This document shows positions 10,087-20,011 of a DNA stretch of 64,000 bases, one piece after another. The position numbers and the translations under genes are program-made. The first letter of the stretch is position 1. Every line of letters begins with the position of its first letter. The DNA is taken from positions 1 to 64,000 of the forward strand of contig JASCIV010000027.1 of NCBI GenBank assembly GCA_030374735.1. Direction: 5' to 3'. Origin of the DNA: Gracilaria caudata (lineage: Eukaryota > Rhodophyta > Florideophyceae > Gracilariales > Gracilariaceae). Below the pieces are notes generated by a model, which worked only from the letters and a program-made list of their open reading frames with translations, did not search any database and was not told where the DNA came from.

Positions 10087-10968
10087 TCATATGTTTCCGT
10101 CCTCCAGCACGTCGTCAAGAATGGCCTGTACATGGTTGCTCTGTCCGTATCTCGCTTCGTCTCCTTTCATGCGTTGAAGCAGCTCTGGAACTGAATCAAC
10201 ATCAGACCATCTTCCAAGAGTGCGCACAACAGCCGCTCGAACTAATTCGTCCCTGTCTGACGCCCTTGCCGCAACGGCCTCAAGGACTTCGGCAGTCGGC
10301 CCTCCAGCACCAGTCATTTTCCCTATGGACGCAACAGCTGCGGTGGCTTCAAGAGCCGGGGCTGCGAAATCGCGAACTACGGATAACACGGTCTCTAGTC
10401 CATCTGGGTTCGCTAGTTCCCCAAGAGCTACCAAGGCTCCGTATCGTACAATAAAGTGTTCATCTTCTTGACCGGCTCGGATCAATTCTCTCAAAACGTA
10501 TTCGTAACCTGGCACCGCCCCTTCTCCCTCAGTTGGATGCAGCAAGTTTCCCAGCCCGCTTGCGGCTGCAGCGCGAATCGAGTGGTCCCGTTCGAATTTC
10601 AGTGCTTTCACTAGAACACCAGCGCGTTCTCGATATCCCAGTTTGCCAAGTGTGGCCAGCGCAGTTAATCGAACTTGTATGTTTTTCGAGGTCAGTGTTT
10701 CTGACTCTTCCAAAAGACTCAAGGCCTCATGAGGTGGAATTGAACTTAGTCGTACAAGGGCAACAAGCTGTCGCGGTTGCGACCCACTACGAAGATCATT
10801 CAGAAGAGAACTGGGTTCGGGTGAAGCGAAATGTGCTCGAAGGCGACGCCGAGGAACAACGCTGGCTGGCCGACGCTGAGAAGACCCTAACAGTTTTCCA
10901 GAAATGAACGTCTGGCAGAGTTTCCCGTTGCAAGAATAAGGGCTTAAGATGAAGTTAACTCTACTCAT
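10087..10968 (-). CDS. HEAT-repeat protein, plastid-targeted (CpcE/NblB-like)
   Basis: A 293-residue protein starting at a true ATG (10968). Residues 1-45 are basic and Ser-rich with hydrophobic spots, like a plastid transit peptide. The rest is HEAT/ARM-type helical repeats, with recurring V-R-x-x-A-x-x-A-L-G-x-L units (for example around I-R-A-A-A-A-S-G-L-G and V-R-Y-G-A-L-V-A-L-G-E-L). In cyanobacteria and algae this architecture occurs in phycobilin lyases of the CpcE type and in NblB-like proteins, but plant plastids also hold HEAT proteins with no bilin role. I therefore call the fold firmly and the role only tentatively. No catalytic motif is visible. Confidence 0.75.
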   Translation of the reverse strand: MSRVNFILSPYSCNGKLCQTFISGKLLGSSQRRPASVVPRRRLRAHFASPEPSSLLNDLRSGSQPRQLVALVRLSSIPPHEALSLLEESETLTSKNIQVRLTALATLGKLGYRERAGVLVKALKFERDHSIRAAAASGLGNLLHPTEGEGAVPGYEYVLRELIRAGQEDEHFIVRYGALVALGELANPDGLETVLSVVRDFAAPALEATAAVASIGKMTGAGGPTAEVLEAVAARASDRDELVRAAVVRTLGRWSDVDSVPELLQRMKGDEARYGQSNHVQAILDDVLEDGNI

Positions 10969-12485
10969 ACTTCACTGAAATAGCCGGGGCTTTGTACGAC
11001 ATGATTATGCGACTCTCCGAAGAACATTATCCACCACCTTGTCCAAAACCGCGAACAGACAAACACTGACATTGACTTGCAATGGCTATCATACATACAG
11101 TACGTGTGAGGATATTGTCCTATAAGATGTTGAAAATTTCTATATCTGGTGTTGATCAACAGTTAACGTCAAGCATGATGCTTGCAAGAAAAGAAGATTG
11201 CACCTAACGGTTAGCGCTAACCCTCTACCAAGGGCAATGGAAGGCGGGGCAAGGCAGAGCGAATTCCAGAAGTCTTCTTCTTCATTTTATGAGCACGTAA
11301 GCCTAATTACGACTTACTGCGGAGCGTCTTTGTCGAAAAAGCCCTCTCTCAGTAGAAAGGCCAACACTTCCAGAAGTAGTTGTGGACAGGTTCGTGTTTT
11401 GGTGTTTGGTCATGAAGAATTTTCTGAGGAAGCCGTGTCATGTTATCCCTCTAAGGTTACCTGCCCATCGCGCCTTGGTTGCGCCCGTAGCGTACTTGCC
11501 AGACACTCAGAAGCTCTGGAGCCTACGATTGCTTCATGAAGTCGTTGAAGAAACGGTACAGAAACGCTGTGTTTACTGAGACTAGAACCGAATCTAACTC
11601 TCAGACGGTTATTGCCGACAGTCCTGGTGGGATTATCAATGTCACAGAATTTTAGCTTCTCAGTAAGTCAGTCTGTTGGAACACGGGAACGAACAGCCTC
11701 ACAGGAGGCGTTCACCGAGAAACGAGAGCTCAGTGCTAATCAAACGACTTCCTGAGCTCCACCGGACAGAGACAATAGCGAACCGCTCCCACTTTCATTG
11801 GAGTACCACGCACAAGACTGGCAGTATTCTCCCCCGCATCTCATATCCCCCGCCTTTTCTTATCGATTCACACGATCCGCAGTCGTCGTCTCTACGTCAT
11901 CCTCTCCTACTGCAAAAACCATAAGGCCATCAATGCGACAACTTCAAACAACTCAACTGCCAGTTACACAATACATCTCTTGTTTATCATCAGGCCTTAT
12001 TGGCTCACAGCATTATTCCAATTGTTTCTTTAAAGATTCTCTTTGCCGACAGGCGTCTGTAAGTGAACATTACTAGCTTGAAAGAGGTGCACTGGGGTCG
12101 AAGCAGATACCGAACAGAACATACGCTTAGGTCATATCTCTCTTGAAAACGACCCATACCTTCCGAGAAAACCAGAAAGAGCAACGCACTATATCGAATT
12201 CTTTTACAGCTCCATCGTCGTCGTGGAATACAAGCTATTGCGCGGAGACAAAGACAAAGAAGGGCATTCGCATTCCTCCCATGTAACAAGGAAACATGTA
12301 CTCTTCTAGCCTAGCAGTCGATTCAAAATGGTTGTTCCATACGGAGCAGAGATTTTGTCAAATTCTGAAGAGAGATGGGTTTTCTGCTGTGACCAGCGTA
12401 CAAGGGTGTATGCATGCGTCCAAGGGGGGCTGAGTTCCTTCCAACTCTTCGTTACGGGCTGGGTTGGTTTTAAGAAGATGTATCT
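10969..12485. other. Intergenic, 1.5 kb, with one short retroposon-like element
   Basis: Between two minus-strand genes (HEAT protein upstream side and ferredoxin 3' end). It holds one ~94-bp element flanked by 10-bp direct repeats (11264-11377). Small open frames (at most about 125 codons) are not convincing. Confidence 0.5.
11264..11377 (-). mobile_element. SINE-like short retroposon, copy 1
   Basis: A 94-bp body (11274-11367) sits between two copies of TTCCAGAAGT (11264-11273 and 11368-11377), which look like a target-site duplication. The body is about 85% identical by eye to the copy at 16918-17015. Read on the minus strand it starts GTTGGCCTTTCTA (after GT), contains GACGCTCCGCAGTAAG and ends in a purine-rich tail (AAAATGAAGAAGAAG). 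This is the layout of a reverse-transcribed small RNA. No internal tRNA promoter boxes were recognised, and no terminal inverted repeats are present. Confidence 0.6.
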
Positions 12486-13277
12486 CTACAATCGTCTTCT
12501 CGCCTTCTTTCGGTCTTCTTCGTTCTTCCGCTGTATCTTTGCTTCCCTCATAGCTTTCTTTCTCAGATACTCTGGATTCTGCCCGACACCGTACATTGGA
12601 CACGCTGCGCACCCACGACCAGGGCAGTCCTCGCATCGCATAATGCCACTATCCATCACTTTCGTCTTCCTCCTACCTTTCTTTGAACTCCTGGTATCCT
12701 GAGCTCCAACAAGACGACTCCAGTTGTTTATCTTTTGATCCTTGCGCATTTGCTCCAGGGATACTAAGTCGTCCCAGTCAACATAATAGATGCAATTAAC
12801 AGGACATGTATCGATGGCCTCAGCCACGAGATCCTCAGAGTCTCCCAGCTGGTTGAAAACACGAGCGCGACCAAACATGTTCTCCAAGAAAAATGTGTTC
12901 GACGCTGTTGTGGCGCAATGAGTGCACCCTATACAATCTTGTTCTTCAACGTACACGTACCGGTCCAGAGGCCCAATACCGTCCTCAGAAAACATGATGA
13001 TTTCATGAGACATTTTGTTGCCGAGAGGGTTCGACAGGGCGGTCTCCGCCTCGGTAACCTGGCGCAGCATTTTCAAGTAATCTTGCCGTCTTCTTGAGCC
13101 TATATCCTCCGGCGACGTTTCCTCGTTCGCTGAGACGCATGCGTAAGGTGCTCTTGTTCGTTTCACAGGCGATACGCTTTGGGCTGAGGGGTACCCCGGT
13201 CGTGATGGGCGAAGAGGCGGCACATATTGTGCAGAGCCCCTTACCGCGAGTCCACATGCGAAGCCAGGGCAAACCAT
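12486..13277 (-). CDS. Plastid 4Fe-4S ferredoxin-domain protein
   Basis: A 263-residue protein from the ATG at 13277 (the open frame extends to 13514 only from a TTG). The first ~50 residues resemble a plastid transit peptide. A bacterial-type 4Fe-4S domain follows: Cys115, Cys118 and Cys121 (C-I-G-C-T-H-C) with Cys158 and Cys162 (C-P-V-N-C), which can ligate one cluster. A second, unusual Cys group comes later (215, 218, 223, 226: C-E-D-C-P-G-R-G-C-A-A-C-P), then a long Lys/Arg-rich helix. Related plant and algal proteins couple this ferredoxin type to a DnaJ domain; none is present here. The redox partner is unknown. The second Cys group could bind zinc or another cluster. Confidence 0.8.
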   Translation of the reverse strand: MVCPGFACGLAVRGSAQYVPPLRPSRPGYPSAQSVSPVKRTRAPYACVSANEETSPEDIGSRRRQDYLKMLRQVTEAETALSNPLGNKMSHEIIMFSEDGIGPLDRYVYVEEQDCIGCTHCATTASNTFFLENMFGRARVFNQLGDSEDLVAEAIDTCPVNCIYYVDWDDLVSLEQMRKDQKINNWSRLVGAQDTRSSKKGRRKTKVMDSGIMRCEDCPGRGCAACPMYGVGQNPEYLRKKAMREAKIQRKNEEDRKKARRRL

Positions 13278-14097
13278 TGGTTTAATCGCCGTTGAGCAAA
13301 AGGAGGTTTCAAATGCGGGTTCAACTGTTGTCAACAAGAATATCCTCACAGTTCCCGGCCCAAAATCATGAGTTGCTCGTGAATGTGCACAAAGAGGATG
13401 AAATTGTCGACAATCCCATTCACAACGGTACCGGTTGAGGATTGAACAGCAGTCGTTTTTGATCGCCCGACACGCGGAGCTAGGTCGCACTCCAAACTGC
13501 GGGCCGGTGCTCAAAACGAAGCATGAAATATAAAGGGTTAAAGAGGGCTAGCGTGCCGGACACCAGCTTTGTGGTAGGAGCAAGTCTATGGTTTGGAGCG
13601 TTCGTGGCGAGATATTTACTCTGATATCCATCCATGATGCATGGGATGTTAGCACATTCCATGCAGGCATCTGTGTTTCGACAAATCTGATTTTTCGTAC
13701 AGTGCGAGATGATTCTGCGAAGGTGCGGCAAGCCGCTTGCAGCAAGCCCACGTCAGGGGTGACCTGTAAAGCTATACAACGGCAACTCTCAAGCCCTCGA
13801 GTCGCAACGTTTGTGCGAGATGCGATTCGCACTGCGCGCTATCTTACATTTAGAATATCGCTGGCAACCGTCCTCGAGAATGACCGCCTTCACGCGTGCG
13901 TTGTTGGGGCATGCCATCGTTGTTTGCCCACCTCGTCGTTTCTGCTGTAGCGCCGGGGCTATCCTTTACAGTTTGTCGCTACGAGCGCCGCTTGTGCCAT
14001 CCCACCCTGTGTCCACTGCGTGACTTTGGACTGAAACGTTGTTCGTGGCTGCCAGTTTATCCATCTTCGGCGAGTGCTCGTACGCCGCTCCAACACC
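13278..14097. promoter_or_regulatory. Divergent promoter region (ferredoxin / two-pore channel)
   Basis: 820 bp between the start codons of two divergent genes. Overlapping short open frames on both strands are not supported as genes. No canonical TATA box stands out at the expected distance from either ATG. Regulation is inferred from position only. Confidence 0.4.
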
Positions 14098-16233
14098 ATG
14101 AGCGAGACCGAGCCGCTTGTGTCGGAGCTCAGCCTTCATGAGCGAGCTGCTTGGATTGTTGATGAGACCACGCGAGGCGCTGCTATCTACAAAAGAGATG
14201 CCATTCCGCGTACTCGGCTAACGAGGGATCGATATCTATTTGTTGAGAACACACGTTACATTAGACAGGCCGCCGTTATTGCGTTGACGCTTCTATCTTT
14301 CTTTGAGTTACCTTCCTATTGTTCGCCGCAACGACAATGCGTTGCTCCAGATGGTTCTTCTCTGTTTCTATCCGGTGTTCCATATTTATCTCCCGTCATG
14401 CAGGCACTTATCAACTTGACATTATTGTCAATACTCATCTTCTTCTACGTATACGATGCCTTGTATCTGCCGCGTGTCTCTCTCCACGTGTTTCCGCGTG
14501 GTCTGCTGATCCTGTTCGGTGCCTTGCTAGTGGACATGCTCTACGTCGCCCTCTTTTCTGGTTATCCGCCCATTAGATTTGCGCCGTTTCTAAGGGTTCT
14601 CTTACCCCTTTTCTACTTTCATTCGTTTCGGGAATGCACCTTTGCCATCTACGCTGTTCTCAATCCCTTCTTCGACATTGTCTTCATTGTTACGATCTTC
14701 ACGCTCGTCTTCGGGTGGATTGTTACATTAGTGTTTCATGATGTACCGGAGGCTGATCGCTACTTTGGGAACCTCACGACGGGTTTATACTCTGCATTCA
14801 CTTCTCTAACTACTGCTGATTGGCCTATGCAGATCATGGCGGTTCTAGATGTTTCTCGTCCATCATCCTTGCTATTTCTCGCATTCATCCTTATCGGAGT
14901 GCTTATGCTCTTGAATGTGTTGCTGGCCGTTGTGTACAACGCATACACCGGCCATATGGAGGACCTGGTCGTCTCCAAACTACGAGATCGTCGCAACAGT
15001 CTCAGTCTAGCGTACGACGTGCTCATAGAAGATGATGGTGTAGCTACTTTGCCTGATGTGAAATTGCTGTTTGATGAGCTGCGGAAGAACAAGAAGCATA
15101 GTCATATTGACGATGAACAAGCACAATTTCTGTTCACTGCCCTAGATAGTGACGGAGACGAAACTATAAATCGGGAGGAGTTCTTGGGTATAGTAGACGC
15201 TCTTCAACTCAAGTTTGTTTTGGAATTGGAGAGCATTTCGCCGGTGGAACGCTTCTTTCCGTCTCTGTACGAAACCGAATCTTGGCAGCGACTCGCAAAA
15301 TATGTGCGTTCAAAGTCGTTTTCTTATGTGATCGATATGGTGATGATTGCGAACGTAGCTGTTGTTGTCTTTGAGAGTACAATGGATCTCAGAGAAATTG
15401 ACACTCCTCAGAGCGTCCTATTCTATGCTGGTTTAGAATGCGCGTTCTCCTTCGTTTACATTCTGGAAATGCTGCTGAAGACAATGAGTCAAGGTTTCGA
15501 CCGGTATTGGCGTGATTATGGGAATCGATTTGATTTCACTGTAACTTGGCTTTTGCTGGCAGGGGCCATTTATACGCTACACCCGTACACAGAAAACGAT
15601 CGCACAATTGTGCGTTACCTGGTCTTGTTACGGTGCCTCAGGTTGTTTTCTTTGCTGGCCAAATTACCTCGGTTCCGAAAGCTTGTGCAGGTCTTCACTA
15701 TTCTCATTCCTGCTTCGGCCCCTCTGTTCTCCTTTTTCTTTCTGTCAATATATGTCTTTGCAGCAGCGGGTGTTGAACTTTTCGGGGGTTTGATTTACGC
15801 AACGAACCCTGCTCTTGATCCCGGGAACGAGTTTCTGGTCGACGCATTCGTTGGAAATGATTATTGGGCTCTCAATTTCAATGATATGGCAGCTGGATGG
15901 CAAATGCTGTTCTCGTCAGTGATTGTGGCGTACATGACGGAGATTCCGGAGGCAATTGCTTCCGCCTCTCGGTTTGGGCAATGGACAAAATGGTTCTTTA
16001 TCCTCCATTTTATCGTCAACACTCTCATTGTTTCTAATTGCGTGCTAGCGTTTGTGGTTGATTTGTTTGTAATGGAAGATGAAGATGACGATAATGAGTT
16101 GATTATTTCTGACATACAAAGTCGATATGGTTCGAAACGTGTGAAGGTACTACATAACTATAGCACGGCAGAGTATGTGTACCGCACGATGTTCAGGGAT
16201 AGAGTTCAGCAGGTGCTTGCGGCTGCAGATTGA
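14098..16233 (+). CDS. Two-pore cation channel (TPC1-like) with EF-hands
   Basis: A 711-residue channel made of two six-helix Shaker-like domains joined by a cytosolic EF-hand linker, the plan of vacuolar TPC1. The second EF-hand loop is canonical, D-S-D-G-D-E-T-I-N-R-E-E (about 350-361); the first, about 40 residues earlier, is degenerate. Pore regions read F-T-S-L-T-T-A-D-W-P-M in domain I and F-N-D-M-A-A-G-W-Q-M-L-F in domain II. The domain II S4 helix has regularly spaced Arg (R-Y-L-V-L-L-R-C-L-R-L-F). An N-terminal E-P-L-V-S-E-L resembles an acidic dileucine vacuolar sorting signal. Length matches plant TPC1 (about 730). The frame opens at a GTG at 14074, but the ATG is at 14098. The domain II filter differs from plant TPC1, so ion selectivity is uncertain. 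Confidence 0.92.
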   Translation: MSETEPLVSELSLHERAAWIVDETTRGAAIYKRDAIPRTRLTRDRYLFVENTRYIRQAAVIALTLLSFFELPSYCSPQRQCVAPDGSSLFLSGVPYLSPVMQALINLTLLSILIFFYVYDALYLPRVSLHVFPRGLLILFGALLVDMLYVALFSGYPPIRFAPFLRVLLPLFYFHSFRECTFAIYAVLNPFFDIVFIVTIFTLVFGWIVTLVFHDVPEADRYFGNLTTGLYSAFTSLTTADWPMQIMAVLDVSRPSSLLFLAFILIGVLMLLNVLLAVVYNAYTGHMEDLVVSKLRDRRNSLSLAYDVLIEDDGVATLPDVKLLFDELRKNKKHSHIDDEQAQFLFTALDSDGDETINREEFLGIVDALQLKFVLELESISPVERFFPSLYETESWQRLAKYVRSKSFSYVIDMVMIANVAVVVFESTMDLREIDTPQSVLFYAGLECAFSFVYILEMLLKTMSQGFDRYWRDYGNRFDFTVTWLLLAGAIYTLHPYTENDRTIVRYLVLLRCLRLFSLLAKLPRFRKLVQVFTILIPASAPLFSFFFLSIYVFAAAGVELFGGLIYATNPALDPGNEFLVDAFVGNDYWALNFNDMAAGWQMLFSSVIVAYMTEIPEAIASASRFGQWTKWFFILHFIVNTLIVSNCVLAFVVDLFVMEDEDDDNELIISDIQSRYGSKRVKVLHNYSTAEYVYRTMFRDRVQQVLAAAD

Positions 16234-16907
16234 GTACCGACGAAATCTGCGAGTCAGGCTTCTGCGTATGGCAGTTGTCTCTAGAAACTCGATTCAGAAA
16301 CATAATGTTCAGGTCAAGTCGTACAATTAGCAACGATGAAGCATATTAGACATGAGCGATAACTCAAAGTTCTCCTGATATAATGTTGTTTCACGAATCT
16401 GCTTTTGTGGTAGTTTTCGAAGCTAGCTAGTGTTTGTTAATAAAGACTAATGGTTCTTAACACGCTCTCAACGCAAAGGGATTAAAACGTTCTCATACCA
16501 AGAGTAATAAGGTTAACCGCCCCTTTGTGTTTCCAGCACTAGCTTTCAAACCAGTGTCGCCGATGTTCTTTGTTCTGTACTGTAGTACTGCACTACTAGT
16601 ACAATGGTATCTCTCTGTGTGTGTTTATGAAACGCGTAACATTACGCTAATTCCACGTACGCGTGGGTTTGCTAGAGACCCAACAACCTATAAAACCTCT
16701 ATACCGCAGCGACTAACTACTGATCAGTAGCTTTGCTACACTCACTGGGCTACGAGAAGGTTTAGATCTCTTAGGTGTTTTCGACCGCGGGGGGTTTCGC
16801 TACCGGCGTTTATCGCCTTCGTTCTCAGTATCTACACACTTACAATTCACTCTTCCACACCTCGAGAAGCATGCTTTTGTGCAAGAGCATCGATTTTACC
16901 TCTCAAC

Positions 16908-17025
16908 TCGAGAGTCTTTTTCCCTTCTCTCTGTTTATGAGCACATAAGCTTAAAGTTACAACTTACTGCGGAGCGTCTTTGTTGAAAAAGCGCTCTCTC
17001 ACTAGAAAAGCCAACTCGAGAGTCT
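16908..17025 (-). mobile_element. SINE-like short retroposon, copy 2
   Basis: Second copy of the element seen at 11274-11367. The body is about 16918-17015, flanked by TCGAGAGTCT at 16908-16917 and 17016-17025. The match extends to 14 bp (CAACTCGAGAGTCT) if the element's own CAAC end is counted. Shared blocks include TTTATGAGCAC, ACTTACTGCGGAGCGTCTTTG and GCTCTCTCA, with scattered substitutions. On the minus strand it ends in a purine-rich tail (AAACAGAGAGAAGGGAAAA). The flanking repeats differ from those of copy 1, as expected for independent insertions. Confidence 0.6.
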
Positions 17026-17173
17026 CAAGCCCCGTGGTCCTCAACCTTCTCTTTTAACAGACCACTATTTCAATCACACTTTGAGTATACGCAACTGTCG
17101 TGCCTTCTGGCTTTGTTAAAGTCTTTGCTTGGGACGAAGACCACGCTGATGAAGTTACGTAATGCATTGCAGA

Positions 17174-17191
17174 GAGTAACACGTGTTACTC
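17174..17191. repeat. 18-bp perfect palindrome with CACGTG core
   Basis: GAGTAACACGTGTTACTC is its own reverse complement. The centre is CACGTG, the site for bHLH or bZIP dimers, so it may be a regulatory site; it lies about 870 bp upstream of the secreted-protein ATG. Confidence 0.6.
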
Positions 17192-17858
17192 CTTTAAATA
17201 ATATTTAACCTCCGAGATCGATCTCGAGTCCAGCCCAGATAGCTTTTTTAGATGGTTGCCACGTCACAACCCAGCGAAATTCTCTTCAACGGATTTGTTC
17301 TCCTTCCGGAACTTGTGCTAACCATGGAGGGTAGTCGTCTTCCAAGTTGGAAGGCCAGCCAATTGATATCAACAATTCAAGATTTTCGGCAATGCTCCTC
17401 TTTTGAGGTGCATAACATCAACTTGGAAAGCTCCGTTGCAGTCCTCTTGGACGTTGGCTGAACACCACATACCGCTGGCGAAGTACTATTAGTGCAGACA
17501 GTATTCAACTGACTGGTAAGACGATCTTGTGTTGCAGCTTTCGCCAACTTTCCACATTGTTTTCTTTTGTGCGTTGTGAAAGTTACCCAGTAACCTTGAA
17601 CTCGCTCTGTATCAGCTGTTATGCATCTCAAATGCATCATGGTCATGTTGGTGAGTTCAAGTACGGCTACAGCACGAGCGGTCAGTATCAGCAAATTCAA
17701 AAGCTGCGACGGGGATTCACTACCGACATTCATGAATTGTATACGAAATGAGTACAACTTACAAGATCAAGTTGCTCTGTGACAGTCTGTTCCTCACTTA
17801 ACGCGTACTGAATCGACATTCTTACTGATTGCCATTCTGGAGCTCGAAGCCCGTCTAG

Positions 17859-17866
17859 TATAAAAG
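17859..17866 (+). promoter_or_regulatory. TATA box of the secreted-protein gene
   Basis: TATAAAAG followed by a G+C-rich GCCCCGCTC. It lies 181 bp before the ATG at 18040, which would put transcription start near 17890 and give a pyrimidine-rich leader of about 150 nt. The same octamer occurs on the minus strand upstream of the bZIP gene (40519-40526). Confidence 0.6.
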
Positions 17867-18039
17867 CCCCGCTCATCAGCCTGAGGCTTTTTGTTTCTTC
17901 TCCATCGCCAGAGACTCTGAAGGCTCACAACTTTGCGACGGTCTTCCTTCCTCTTCTACAACAGCGTAATCGTTTCGCTTGTTCCGTCTTTAGGCTTCAA
18001 CTTCTTTGAATACTGTTCTGGGAGTTACCTGAAGAAAAC

Positions 18040-19054
18040 ATGTTGAATAAGTCGACCGTGTTGTCATTCCTTGCTTTGGTTGTGTGTATCGCCACTGTGC
18101 ACGCTGAAGTTGCACCATGTACAATGGATGACGAGTATTGTAAGTTTTAGCACTACTAAACGTGTCTTCTCTCATACACTCTCTTCTACGAAAAGGTTTA
18201 TTTTGTCTGGTCTCGGGCTGACGAACAATCTCATTTCACATCTTGTCTTGTCTATAAACGTAGGCAGCTGTAAGTGGGCAGGGACAAATGATGAAAAGTG
18301 TTGGATGCAAACCGGCATTGAAGGTCAAGGACAATTTGAGTGTGAGGAAACCTCATGCAGCGATACGGGCTGGAAGTGCTCTTGTGATGGCCGCGAATAT
18401 CTGTGTCCTGTGAAGCAAATGCAAAAGACTGTATTCGTTGACGATCCTGATGATACAAGCCTCTGTCGAAATGAAAGTAATTCGGTAGCAGAGCCACCCA
18501 TTCTGCGACTGGGCTCGGTTGAGATTGGACTTTCGAGGAAAGGCATGTTGAGCAACAAATGTAATCAACTCGTAATATGGTATAATGGAGATCTCGTTGT
18601 TAATTACGGTACCGACGACAATCCTATGATCACTTGTGCAAATGCTGACGAAGAAATCCAAAGGCGCTCGAATCACACTGCTGTTGAACTGCGGCGAGGA
18701 GATTTAATTGCCTTCCGCTTTAAGCACGCCAGTTACCACTGTTTCACTTCCATCGCGTATTTCAGCATCAATGGAAGATACGTGAATTCTATGGATGAAT
18801 CAGTCGTCGTTAGGTACGCCCGGCAACATTCCAATAATTGGTTCAGTCCACAGTTCAGACCGATCTATCCAGATAACAACATGAACCTTGATAATGTCAC
18901 AGAAGAAACCGAGCCATCCGGTATTTTCATTCCTCTCCGTCATAGTTTGTTTTCATCTAATGAGACGATCTATCCAGGACAGGATTACTGGCATCCGCCG
19001 GATGGAAGTCGCGATCACGCTGTCGGCAACTTCTACTTCCGAATTCAACTTTGA
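18040..19054 (+). CDS. Secreted Cys-rich protein, unrecognised family (two exons)
   Basis: Exon 1 is 18040-18139 and exon 2 is 18264-19054; the 124-bp intron has a GTAAGT donor and a GTAG acceptor, phase 1, and the join gives 296 residues. Exon 1 encodes an obvious signal peptide (MLNKSTVLSFLALVVCIATVHA, cleaved near A22) and the first mature residues. The next ~80 residues are Cys-rich with C-x-C, C-x(4)-C and C-S-C-D-G spacing. The rest looks like a beta-rich domain with further Cys and several N-glycosylation sites (N-E-S, N-H-T, N-V-T, N-E-T). No transmembrane helix or anchor was seen. I do not recognise the family; a cell-wall or extracellular-matrix role is only a guess. A TATA box lies upstream. 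Confidence 0.72.
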
Positions 19055-20011
19055 AGGTCGAAACTAACTTGGCAATAACAGCGACTTATTCAGGCAATTA
19101 ACCTGATTCTTGGACAACCTCTGTTTTGGTATGATGCTTGGCGAATTCAGTTTGGTTACATTGTGAGAGTTGCTCCCTTGCTGGACTGAATGAATGTTTT
19201 AGTTCATTGCGTTCATCAGACAGGGGCTATGTCATTACATTTCATAACTCCAGTAAAAGGCTTTAGAATTTAATCTTCTTCGCTCCACAACAATCATGCA
19301 AAGTCATAGAGAGCTTTGCAGCTCCATGTACAGACCCGATTCTCGACGATGTGAGTGTTTGGCTCAACACATGGCTCAATTCTAACCGTTCTTCGTTGCT
19401 GCGGTTGTCGACTTTTGAGTACGAAGGGTACGGATTATAATCTACTGCACGTATTCGCTCCGCTTTTTCATAAGACCAAATGTCTGTGTGGTAGAGTACT
19501 ACAAGGGTAACCGATATCAATTCTGAAAGTCATGATTTCTGTTCACGGCAGTAGCGTTTCCGGTCGTGAAAAGTCCATCACCTCACACAGACAGACAAAA
19601 TCTTGGCTGATGTTTTTCACGTTAGTAGAAAGAATCCAACGCTCCGTCCGTGTGGCTCACATACCACGCTACTGCGTAAAGATTGCCTTGCCGTAGTTAC
19701 ACTACTTACTCGGGTGCGAGTTCAGTAGTCAGCAACGAAAATTTATATGAATACCATTTATGAAGTACATATGTATGATGGGTATCAAGATTAACACAAC
19801 GATGCTCTGCAGGTAAAAGCACAGACAGTCCTCATTCCACTTCTGCATATACCGGAAAACACTTGTTTGTCGAATCAATGGGATCTTTCGCTCAGAGAAG
19901 GGTTCCAACTGTTGATTCTCTACTCTTACACGATTAATCTTTCATCTGCATCGATGCAAAGCAGCATCTGGCACCATCATTACTGTTCTTGTGTGTGGTA
20001 CTGTCTGTGTG
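19055..20011. other. Convergent intergenic region, 957 bp
   Basis: Between the stops of the secreted-protein gene (plus) and the type I membrane protein (minus). Only short, unsupported open frames are present. No repeats or RNA genes noticed. Confidence 0.5.

Larger units (their letters stand above)
16234..18039. other. Intergenic, 1.8 kb, with element copy 2 and promoter
   Basis: Lies between the TPC stop and the secreted-protein gene. It holds a SINE-like element (16908-17025), two perfect palindromes (17174-17191 and CGAGATCGATCTCG at 17213-17226) and, near its end, a TATA box (17859). Short open frames here are not convincing. Confidence 0.5.
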
